A stretch of DNA of 5,510 bases from JAWLCG01 sp041687295 (GCA_041687295.1 JAWLCG010000339.1:1-5510), one strand, 5' to 3'. Positions 1 to 5,510 are shown, counted from the stretch's first letter. The notes: a model not told the origin generated them from the letters alone. Numbers and translations: made by a program.

Positions 1-2526
1 CTGGCCAGCAAGGCCACCGGGTTCCCTATCGCCAAGATGGCCGCCAAGGTCGCCGTCGGCTACACCCTCGACGAGATCGCCAACGACATCACCCGCCAGA
101 CGCCCGCCTGCTTCGAGCCGACCATCGACTACGTCGTCACCAAGATCCCCCGCTGGACGTTCGAGAAGTTCCCCGACGCCGACGAGACGCTCACCACGCA
201 GATGAAGAGCGTCGGCGAGGCCATGAGCATCGGGCGGACCTTCAAGGAGAGCCTCCAGAAGGGCATCCGCTCGATGGAGGTCAAGCGCTACGGCCTGGGC
301 CTCGACCGCAACGACAAGTGGTTCAACGCCCGCCGGCGCGACCACGGCGAGTTGAAGGACCCCTCGGGCAAGCCGCTGGACGTCGAGTGGCCCATCGAGG
401 AGGCCAAGCTCCGCCGCAAGCTCCAGGTGCCCAGCCAGGGCCGGATGTACTACATCCGCTACGCCTTCAAGATGGGCTGGAGCGTTGACGACGTCTTCGA
501 GGCCACCAAGATCGACCGCTGGTTCCTCCAGCACATCGCCGACCTGGTCGCCTTCGAGGACGTGCTGGTCGCGGCGGGCAGCCTGGAGGCCCTGAGCCCC
601 CAGACGCTCCGCCAGGCCAAGCAGTGGGGGTACAGCGATATTCAGATCGCCACCGCCGTCGGCTCTTCCGAGCGGGCCGTGCGCGACCGCCGAAAGAGCC
701 TGGGCATCGAGCCGGTCTACAAGCTCGTGGACACCTGCGCCGCCGAGTTCGAGGCGGCCACGCCGTACTACTACAGCAGCTACGAAACGCCCATCACCCG
801 CATCGGCCCCGACGGGCAGCCCCAGAGCTTCTGCGATGACGAGGTCCGCGTCAGCGAGACGCCCAAGATCATCATCCTGGGCGGCGGGCCCAACCGCATC
901 GGGCAGGGCATCGAGTTCGACTACTGCTGCGTCCACGCGGTCTTCGCCGCCCGCGAGCTGGGCTTCGAGGCCGTCATGGTCAACTCCAACCCCGAGACGG
1001 TCTCGACCGACTACGATACGTCGGATCTGCTGTTCTTCGAGCCGCTCACGCACGAGGACGTGCTGAACATCTGCGAGCGGCTCAACGGCCGACCGCTGGA
1101 CGAGCCGGGCGGCCTGCTCAAGGGCGTGATCGTGCAGTTCGGCGGGCAGACGCCGCTGAACCTCGCCCGCGGCCTGCAGGAGGCGGGCGTGCCGATCATC
1201 GGGACCAGCCCGGCCTCGATCGACCTGGCCGAGGACCGCGAGCAGTTCGACCGCGTCCTGACCGACCTGGACCTCAAGCGGCCCGCCAACGGGACGGCCT
1301 ACACCGTTGAGCAGGCGAAGACCATCGCCCAGCGGATCGGCTACCCGGTGCTGGTGCGGCCCAGCTACGTCCTGGGCGGCCGGGCCATGGAGATCGTCAG
1401 CGACGAGACCCAGCTCGAGGCCTACATGGAAAAGGCCGTCGACGCCTCGACGGTGGGCCACGACCACCCGATCCTGGTCGACAAGTTCCTCGACGCCGCC
1501 ACCGAGGTCGACGTCGACTGCATCGCCGACTACCCGCCGCTGGGCGGCAGCGGCCAGGTGAGCTACGAGCCGCGGGCGCTGGTCTGCGGCGTGATGGAGC
1601 ACATTGAGGAGGCGGGCATCCACTCGGGCGACTCGGCCTGCGCTCTGCCGCCGTTCAGCCTCTCCGACGCGATCATCGACGAGATCAAGACCTCCACCCG
1701 CGCCATGGCCAAGCGGCTGGCGGTCAACGGGCTGATGAACATCCAGTACGCCGTCAAGGACGGGCAGGTGTACGTGCTGGAGGTCAATCCCCGCGCCAGC
1801 CGAACCGTGCCCTTCGTCTCCAAGGCCACCGGCGTGCCCTGGGCCAAGCTCGCCGGCAAGGTGATGGCTGGCCGGGGGCTCACCGAGCTGGGCGTCACCG
1901 AGGCCCCGCGCCCCGCCCAGACGTCGGTCAAGGAGAGCGTCTTCCCGTTCAAGAAGTTCCCCGGCGTCGACGTGATCCTCGGGCCCGAGATGCGCTCGAC
2001 CGGCGAGGTCATGGGCATCGACATGAGCTTCGGCCTGGCCTACGCCAAGAGCCAGATGGCCGCCAGCTCCAGCCTGCCCATCACCGGGCGGGTCTTCCTC
2101 AGCGTCCGCGACGACGACAAGCGGGCCATCCTGCCCATCGCCCAGCAACTGGCGGCCATGGGCTTCGAGTTGCTGGCCACCGGCGGCACGCACCGCGTGC
2201 TCAGCGAGGCCGGCGTGCCGGCGACCCGCCTGGCCAAGCTGGCCGAGGGTCGGCCCAACATCGCCGACCTCATGGTCAACCGCCAGGTCGACCTGCTGAT
2301 CAACACGCCGACGAAGAAGGGCCCCAGGACCGACGAGGGCCGGATTCGCGCCCTGGCCGTGTCCTACAACGTGCCGCTGATCACGACCATCACCGGCGCC
2401 CGGGCCGTCTCCGGCGCCATCGCCGCCCTGCGTGCCCGCCGCACCGAGCTGGTCAGCGACGCCTGGGGCGTTCGGCCCCTGCAGGACTACTTCCCCGCCA
2501 ACCAGCGTCAGCCCGCCAACCGCTAG
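1..2526 (+). CDS. carB: Carbamoyl-phosphate synthase large subunit, 3' part (5' end outside window)
   Basis: This subunit makes carbamoyl phosphate from bicarbonate, ATP and glutamine-derived ammonia, in the cytoplasm, for pyrimidine and arginine synthesis. The frame is open from base 1 and gives 841 residues; the first aligns near residue 310 of E. coli CarB, so about 309 residues are missing and the whole protein would be near 1150 (E. coli 1073). In window numbering, the end of the first ATP-grasp unit (KSVGEAMSIGRT, 69-80) is followed by the oligomerisation domain, then the second ATP-grasp unit opening with GGGPNRIGQG (294-303). Its metal ligands appear as Q582, E594 and N596 (EVNPRASRTVPF). 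The MGS-like allosteric domain runs from about 696 to the end, with TGGT (727-730) and INT (767-769). E536 and D544 match the E. coli ornithine-site residues E783 and D791. Extra loops lie near 95-140, 275-290, 360-370 and 510-520. The stop is TAG at 2524-2526. Identification is very secure; the start lies upstream. Confidence 0.98.
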   Translation: MASKATGFPIAKMAAKVAVGYTLDEIANDITRQTPACFEPTIDYVVTKIPRWTFEKFPDADETLTTQMKSVGEAMSIGRTFKESLQKGIRSMEVKRYGLGLDRNDKWFNARRRDHGELKDPSGKPLDVEWPIEEAKLRRKLQVPSQGRMYYIRYAFKMGWSVDDVFEATKIDRWFLQHIADLVAFEDVLVAAGSLEALSPQTLRQAKQWGYSDIQIATAVGSSERAVRDRRKSLGIEPVYKLVDTCAAEFEAATPYYYSSYETPITRIGPDGQPQSFCDDEVRVSETPKIIILGGGPNRIGQGIEFDYCCVHAVFAARELGFEAVMVNSNPETVSTDYDTSDLLFFEPLTHEDVLNICERLNGRPLDEPGGLLKGVIVQFGGQTPLNLARGLQEAGVPIIGTSPASIDLAEDREQFDRVLTDLDLKRPANGTAYTVEQAKTIAQRIGYPVLVRPSYVLGGRAMEIVSDETQLEAYMEKAVDASTVGHDHPILVDKFLDAATEVDVDCIADYPPLGGSGQVSYEPRALVCGVMEHIEEAGIHSGDSACALPPFSLSDAIIDEIKTSTRAMAKRLAVNGLMNIQYAVKDGQVYVLEVNPRASRTVPFVSKATGVPWAKLAGKVMAGRGLTELGVTEAPRPAQTSVKESVFPFKKFPGVDVILGPEMRSTGEVMGIDMSFGLAYAKSQMAASSSLPITGRVFLSVRDDDKRAILPIAQQLAAMGFELLATGGTHRVLSEAGVPATRLAKLAEGRPNIADLMVNRQVDLLINTPTKKGPRTDEGRIRALAVSYNVPLITTITGARAVSGAIAALRARRTELVSDAWGVRPLQDYFPANQRQPANR

Positions 2527-2552
2527 CGGCCCGTTGAAAAACGGGCTGCTAG
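2523..2552 (+). terminator. Strong GAAA-loop hairpin over the carB stop codon, possible terminator
   Basis: Bases 2523-2535 pair with 2540-2552 as a 13-bp stem containing one G.U pair (2528/2547), closed by a GAAA tetraloop of the GNRA type (2536-2539). The carB TAG lies inside the 5' arm. The hairpin is well placed to end carB transcription or protect the mRNA 3' end. However, no T-run follows (the next bases are AGCAGGTGAC), so it is not a classical intrinsic terminator. It is also the left end of the larger palindromic element, so termination may be a by-product of that element. Confidence 0.45.
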
Positions 2553-2702
2553 AGCAGGTGACCAGTGGAGCAGGAGAACAGGAGAGCAGAATAAGCCCGG
2601 AAAGTGGCCCAGCGCCCCTGAATCCGGGCCCCGCTCACCTGCGGTCTCCTGATCTACTGCTCCAACGTCGAGGCCAGATGGCCTTTCTCAACGGGCCACT
2701 AG
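2523..2702. repeat. 180-bp nested palindromic element with 19-bp terminal inverted repeats (MITE- or BIME-like)
   Basis: The left end (2523-2541) and the reverse complement of the right end (2684-2702) match at 17 of 19 positions; both begin CTAG and share GGCCCGTTGA. Inside, 2567-2587 pairs with 2643-2663 (18 of 21), and 2595-2601 (GCCCGGA) pairs exactly with 2623-2629. The ends carry their own small hairpins: 2523-2552 on the left and GGCCAGATGGCC at 2672-2683 on the right. No credible coding sequence is present. The outer CTAG at both ends could be a 4-bp target duplication, leaving C/TGGCCCGTTGA as the true tips, which would fit a non-autonomous transposon derivative. A structured RNA or a REP/BIME-type repeat are alternatives. 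The inverted repeats are seen directly; mobility is inferred. Confidence 0.65.
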
Positions 2703-2843
2703 ACCCTTTGCCGCCCTGTCTCTCGGCGTCAGATCGTCAGGCGTACCGGCCAATGGAGGCGCAGGGCGCGAGCGCCGCACTCCAAAAAGCGCGGTCCGCC
2801 AATCCCGCAGCGACACCCAGGGCGGCCCGTTCCTGACGGACTG
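2703..2843. other. Remaining convergent intergenic DNA with weaker inverted repeats
   Basis: No gene is supported here. GCCGCCCTG at 2710-2718 is matched exactly in inverse by CAGGGCGGC at 2818-2826. Nested inside is a short imperfect hairpin in which TGGAG (2754-2758) pairs with CTCCA (2780-2784) around an inner GGCG-CGAG-CGCC stem. This stretch is the 3' flank of the minus-strand gene, so one of these stems may act in its 3' end processing or termination. No T-run follows a stem in that direction, so I do not call a terminator. Confidence 0.4.
2773..2784 (-). repeat. Copy 1 of the dispersed motif TGGAGTGCGRCG
   Basis: Read on the minus strand, these bases are TGGAGTGCGGCG. The same 12-base core occurs at 4955-4966 (+, TGGAGTGCGACG) and 5009-5020 (-, TGGAGTGCGGCG). 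In the copies at 2773 and 4955 it is followed by a short imperfect palindrome, which suggests a small dispersed repeat family. All three copies are intergenic. Confidence 0.5.
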
Positions 2844-4844
2844 CTATGCGGACGGCTGGGCGGCGCGGGCGTTGAAGCGTTCCAGCTCGCCCTGGAGGTG
2901 GTCGAGGCAGTAGCCGATGTAGGCCCGGCCATGGCTGGGCCGGCCGTGGCGCTCGGTCATCAGGCCCTCGTGGATGGCGTCGAGGAAGCCGCCGACCTCG
3001 GCCTCGCTCAGCGGGGCGGGGCTCTCGGCCCAGGCGGTCAGGGCCTCGAACAGCTCGCGCAGCTCCGGGCGGTCGCGGTACTGCGTGGGCGTCAGGAAGC
3101 AGCCCGGCTGATACCGCAGCTGCAGGCCCTTGAGGGCGACGGCGACGGGTTCGTAGTTAATCGCCGGCGAGAGGCGCATGAACTTGAACTGCTGGACCAG
3201 CGTGCCGGGCCCGCCGACGCCGGGCATGTCCTCGCCGGTCGAGCCCGCGCTGCGCCGCCGGGCGACGCTCGACATCAGCATCCGCGGCACGGGCTGGCGG
3301 TTGACGATCTCCTCGCCCGTCAGGCGCATGATGCGGAGCTGGCCGTCGATGCACCGCCGCGGGTCGCCCAGCAGGGCGAAGAGGCACTTGAGCACCGCCA
3401 GCGGCAGCGGGCGATCGGCGTCATGGCCGTCCTGCTGGGGCATCTGCAGCGAGATGTGCACGCTATGGGGGCGCACGGGGTAGAAGCGCATCGTCTCGTG
3501 GATGATCTGGTTGAGCAGCCAGGGGTCGTCGGTGATGGGCTTGGAGATCTCGTCGCGGATGCTCAGGTTGCCCAGGGCCAGCTCGAGGAACCCCCGCTTG
3601 GGCCGATCGGAGACCTTCACGCGGTGGTTGTCGACGTGGCCGCCGAGCTTCCACATGAGGATGTCCAGGCCGAAGTCGCTGAAGTACTCGAAGCCGTCGT
3701 ACACGCGGTCGACGCCGGCGGCCCCGTCGGCCAGGACGCGATGGCCGATGTTGCTGAACTCCAGCTCGGCGCCCAGGGGGACCTGCCCCCGGCCCATGTG
3801 GGTGTGGATGAACTGCAGCTGCCTGCGCCCCTCGGCGGGCTCGTAGAGGGCGTCGGCGGTGGCGACGGCCCAGCGGACGAAGTCGATCAGGTGGTGCTGG
3901 CTGTCGAAGTGCACCTCGGCCAGCGCGTCGCCGGTGAGGATCTCCAGCAGGTGGTGGTGCTGGTTGAGCAGCCTCAGCGTCGCCAGGGCCGAGATGGTCC
4001 GCTCGTAGTAGCGGTCGGAGATGTTCATCTGGTCCAGCTCGTAGCGGAAGTCGGTGCGGACTCGCTCCTCGATCTGGTTGAACAGCACCTGGCGGATCAC
4101 CAGCGACAGGTAGGCCGGCGCGTACTGGCAGATTCGCTCGTCGGCGAGCACGCGGGTGTAGTCGCGCAGGTGCTCGCCCTCCAGGGCGGTGCGGATGTAG
4201 AAGTTGCTGATGCCGTGCTGCTCGAAGTGGTGGCGGACGAGGTCGCGGATGGTCTGGCCGTGCAACTCGGCCAGGGCGCGTCGGCCGACGTCGCGGTCGG
4301 GTCGGCCGGCGGCGGTGTCCATCTCGGTCAGGACGCGGTCGATCTTCTCGCGGAGCAGCACCTCCTGCTTGAGCCGGTCGCGGAACTCGTAGCCGAAGGC
4401 GTGCCGCATCTGGTCGAGGTCGGCCACGAAGGCCACCGCCGCCACCGCCTCGTCGGCTGTGCGGACCTCCACGGGGATCTTCTTGTAGTTGCGCCCCTCG
4501 TACTTCTTGAGCGCCCGCATGCCGGCCAGCTCGATCGGGCCGATGACGAAGCCGCGGATCCGGCCCTGTGGGTCGGGCACGGCGTAGAGGTAGCTGTTGT
4601 CGGGGCTGATCTTGGTATAGCCGGCCAGCACGGCCTCGCGTGCGAGCAGGCGGTCGCGCCCGTCGGCCTCGGCGCGGGTGAAGACCAGGTCCTTGCCCAG
4701 CACGGCCCGGAAGACCTTGGGATTGGTCAGCGTGCCGTAAGCGAACAGGTAGAACGTCTGCGCCTCCCGCGCGCGGCGCGGGGCCGGGCGGTCGATCGGC
4801 ACGTCAGGCGGCGGTTGGGGCAGGTCCTGGCTCATGCGGGCCAT
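2844..4844 (-). CDS. Fusion of a GGCT/AIG2-like cyclotransferase domain and a putative glutamine-synthetase-fold amidoligase
   Basis: The 666-residue product has no signal peptide or membrane segment. After a proline-rich, probably disordered N-terminus (about 1-28), residues 31-145 form a gamma-glutamylcyclotransferase-like domain. It has FAYGTLTNP (34-42) and KKYEGRNY (113-120), whose E116 aligns with the family's catalytic glutamate. Residues about 150-345 look helical and are unassigned, with His-rich NQHHH and SQHH stretches. From about 350 the motif series resembles amidoligases of the COOH-NH2 ligase class: GAELEF (E360, E362), WKLGGHVD (398-405), GFLELALG (E421), HSVHIS (H460, H463) and FKFMRL (R557). 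The fusion may form and/or release gamma-glutamyl-type amides; the substrate is unknown. ATG at 4844 is the first start after an in-frame TGA at 4878-4880. ATG at 4835 (Met4) is an alternative; neither has a clear Shine-Dalgarno. The cyclotransferase domain is confident, the amidoligase call moderate. Confidence 0.85.
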   Translation of the reverse strand: MARMSQDLPQPPPDVPIDRPAPRRAREAQTFYLFAYGTLTNPKVFRAVLGKDLVFTRAEADGRDRLLAREAVLAGYTKISPDNSYLYAVPDPQGRIRGFVIGPIELAGMRALKKYEGRNYKKIPVEVRTADEAVAAVAFVADLDQMRHAFGYEFRDRLKQEVLLREKIDRVLTEMDTAAGRPDRDVGRRALAELHGQTIRDLVRHHFEQHGISNFYIRTALEGEHLRDYTRVLADERICQYAPAYLSLVIRQVLFNQIEERVRTDFRYELDQMNISDRYYERTISALATLRLLNQHHHLLEILTGDALAEVHFDSQHHLIDFVRWAVATADALYEPAEGRRQLQFIHTHMGRGQVPLGAELEFSNIGHRVLADGAAGVDRVYDGFEYFSDFGLDILMWKLGGHVDNHRVKVSDRPKRGFLELALGNLSIRDEISKPITDDPWLLNQIIHETMRFYPVRPHSVHISLQMPQQDGHDADRPLPLAVLKCLFALLGDPRRCIDGQLRIMRLTGEEIVNRQPVPRMLMSSVARRRSAGSTGEDMPGVGGPGTLVQQFKFMRLSPAINYEPVAVALKGLQLRYQPGCFLTPTQYRDRPELRELFEALTAWAESPAPLSEAEVGGFLDAIHEGLMTERHGRPSHGRAYIGYCLDHLQGELERFNARAAQPSA

Positions 4845-4873
4845 TCTAGCCGATCGGGCGGCGGGTACGTCAA
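4843..4873 (-). promoter_or_regulatory. Candidate sigma70-type promoter for the minus-strand fusion gene
   Basis: On the minus strand, TTGACG (4873-4868) lies 19 bp upstream of TAGAAT (4848-4843); each matches five of six consensus positions. The -35-like box belongs to the 8-bp tandem array. The -10-like box overlaps the first ATG, so transcription would begin near 4836, almost exactly at the second in-frame ATG (4835). This would mean a leaderless mRNA starting at Met4. The 19-bp spacer is long, and the array contains a second TTGACG, so the match may be chance. Confidence 0.3.
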
Positions 4874-4898
4874 TGCGTCACTGCGTCACTGCGTCAAT
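4867..4898 (-). repeat. 8-bp tandem array, four units, upstream of the minus-strand gene
   Basis: On the plus strand the units are ACGTCAAT, GCGTCACT, GCGTCACT and GCGTCAAT, in perfect 8-bp register; the next 8 bases (GCGCAGGC) keep only the first three. On the minus strand they read as GACGCAGT-type units running toward the start codon, ending 22 bases from ATG 4844. The same unit type recurs in the opposite orientation at 5105-5184. Confidence 0.85.
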
Positions 4899-4953
4899 GC
4901 GCAGGCGCGACGGGCCTCGGCGTTCGTTGCTTGTGTCGCTGATCGGACCGGGC

Positions 4954-5021
4954 ATGGAGTGCGACGGCTTGACGCCGCTTTGGCTTACCNNNNNNNNNNC
5001 GTCACGGCCGCCGCACTCCAT
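4954..5021. repeat. 15-bp inverted repeat enclosing the assembly gap
   Basis: ATGGAGTGCGACGGC at 4954-4968 and the reverse complement of 5007-5021 agree at 14 of 15 bases. Both arms contain the TGGAGTGCGRCG core also found at 2773-2784. The left arm continues into an imperfect hairpin (GCGACGGC-TT-GACGCCGC type, 4961-4978; 6 of 8 pairs possible excluding the TT loop). The arms are 38 bases apart as written, including ten Ns of uncertain true length. Confidence 0.7.
4990..4999. other. Assembly gap of ten Ns
   Basis: Ten consecutive unknown bases interrupt the divergent intergenic region, inside an inverted repeat. Exactly ten Ns is often a placeholder for a gap of unknown size, so distances across this point should not be trusted. 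A stable hairpin or a multi-copy repeat would explain the failed assembly. Confidence 0.95.
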
Positions 5022-5075
5022 ACGGCGCTTGTCGCGCGGTTCGCCATCGACGTGCCGGTTCGGTCGGCCATGCGG

Positions 5076-5081
5076 TACAAT
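5076..5081 (+). promoter_or_regulatory. Candidate -10 box (TACAAT) upstream of the radical SAM gene
   Basis: TACAAT matches the sigma70 -10 consensus at five of six bases and stands out in otherwise GC-rich DNA. No good -35 box lies 16-19 bp upstream. If used, transcription would start near 5088 and the whole 8-bp array at 5105-5184 would lie in a leader of about 115 bases. Confidence 0.25.
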
Positions 5082-5104
5082 GGGGTCGCGCCGCTCCCGT
5101 GGCG

Positions 5105-5184
5105 GACGCACCGACGCACCGACGCACCGACGCAGTGACGCACTGACGCATTAACGAATTAACCCATTAACCCATTAACACCCC
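5105..5184 (+). repeat. 8-bp tandem array, about ten drifting units, upstream of the radical SAM gene
   Basis: In strict 8-bp register the units are GACGCACC three times, then GACGCAGT, GACGCACT, GACGCATT, AACGAATT, AACCCATT twice, and a degenerate AACACCCC. The sequence shifts stepwise from GC-rich to AT-rich toward the start codon, which lies 17 bases past the last unit. The units are the reverse complement of those at 4867-4898, so the two arrays mirror each other across the intergenic region and each reads GACGCA-like toward its own gene. Confidence 0.9.
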
Positions 5185-5201
5185 TGCACCGCACGACGCC
5201 C

Positions 5202-5510
5202 ATGACGGTCAAGTACTGGAGCCGGGCCGGTCTGATGCTGACGGACTGGTGCCCTGCCTGCTGCGCGTGCTGCTACGCGTGCTGCGGGCCTGAGGGGGGC
5301 ACGTGGATGACCGTCGAGCAGGCCCTTCGGGTCTGGCGGGGTCTGGTCGAGGCGAGCCCGCATGGCTGCCGGGTGCACCTGACCGGCGGGGAGGTCTTCG
5401 GGCGGTTCGACTGGCTGCTGACGATCGTCCGCGAGGCGCAAAAAAATGAACTTGGGCCCCTGGAGGCAGTGGAATCCAACGGTTACTGGGCGGATAATGA
5501 CCGCGAAATC
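5202..5510 (+). CDS. Radical SAM domain protein, N-terminal 103 residues (3' end outside window)
   Basis: The frame stays open to the last base. Residues 17-28 contain CX3CX2C (C17, C21, C24), which would bind the [4Fe-4S] cluster that cleaves S-adenosylmethionine, with the usual aromatic residue after the last cysteine (Y25). LTGGEVFG (60-67) is the GGE motif that contacts SAM in this superfamily, and VESNGYWA (90-97) fits the following core strand. Four extra cysteines (C20, C23, C27, C28) give seven in twelve residues. The substrate cannot be told from this fragment. ATG at 5202 is the first ATG after an in-frame TAA at 5160-5162; no Shine-Dalgarno is visible. The gene is divergent from the GGCT-amidoligase gene. 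Codons from about 5439 on are less GC-rich, with an A7 run (CAA AAA AAT). The superfamily call is firm; the specific family is not. Confidence 0.88.
   Translation, partial: MTVKYWSRAGLMLTDWCPACCACCYACCGPEGGTWMTVEQALRVWRGLVEASPHGCRVHLTGGEVFGRFDWLLTIVREAQKNELGPLEAVESNGYWADNDREI

Noticed and set aside
1563..2306. Minus-strand open frames inside carB (1563-2024 and 2040-2306)
   Set aside because: They are antisense shadows of a highly conserved gene with strong GC3 bias.
2432..2836. A 134-codon plus-strand open frame across the end of carB and the palindromic element
   Set aside because: It overlaps carB out of frame and consists largely of repeat DNA; the product shows no domain-like pattern.
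2527..2843. tRNA or other known structured RNA gene
   Set aside because: No cloverleaf with T-arm consensus (GGTTCRA) or other known RNA signature was recognised; the structure is explained by nested inverted repeats.
2898..5138. A 746-codon plus-strand open frame opposite the fusion gene
   Set aside because: It is antisense to a protein with recognisable domains, runs through the N gap and the tandem array, and reads as low-complexity Val/Ala/Gly/Asp/Leu sequence, the usual mirror of a GC3-rich gene.
5105..5184. CRISPR-like array
   Set aside because: Units are 8 bp and directly adjacent, without spacers, and no cas gene is visible.
5175..5479. Minus-strand open frames opposite the radical SAM gene
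   Set aside because: The plus frame carries CX3CX2C, GGE and strand motifs, while the minus frames carry none.

Overview
The window comes from a high-GC bacterium with G/C-ending codons almost throughout. The large subunit of carbamoyl-phosphate synthase carries extra loops that I associate with planctomycete (Phycisphaerae-like) CarB proteins. The intergenic DNA, full of short palindromes and 8-bp tandem repeats, fits the same impression. This assignment rests on recognition, not on a search. A run of ten Ns shows that the source is a draft or scaffolded assembly.

Layout. Positions 1-2526 (+) hold the 3' three quarters of carB, cut by the window start. Positions 2527-2843 are a 317-bp convergent intergenic region. 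Most of it is a 180-bp nested palindromic element (2523-2702) that starts on the carB stop codon; the rest is a second, weaker set of inverted repeats. Positions 2844-4844 (-) encode a 666-residue protein. Its N-terminus is a gamma-glutamylcyclotransferase-like (GGCT/AIG2) domain, and its C-terminal half has the spaced motifs of a glutamine-synthetase-fold amidoligase (COOH-NH2 ligase). Positions 4845-5201 are a divergent intergenic region with two 8-bp tandem arrays in mirror orientation, one just upstream of each divergent gene, and an inverted repeat closing around the assembly gap. Positions 5202-5510 (+) are the first 103 codons of a radical SAM protein, cut by the window end.

How the genes fit together. 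carB is housekeeping (pyrimidine and arginine precursor supply) and shows no functional link to the rest. The GGCT-amidoligase fusion joins a domain type that forms amide bonds to gamma-carboxyl groups with one that releases gamma-glutamyl groups by cyclisation, so it may build or recycle a gamma-glutamyl-type amide. The divergent radical SAM gene shares the intergenic repeat arrangement with it. Whether the two act in one pathway cannot be told from this window. The most unusual items are the fusion protein, the mirrored 8-bp arrays, the palindromic element at the carB stop and the cysteine-packed radical SAM motif.
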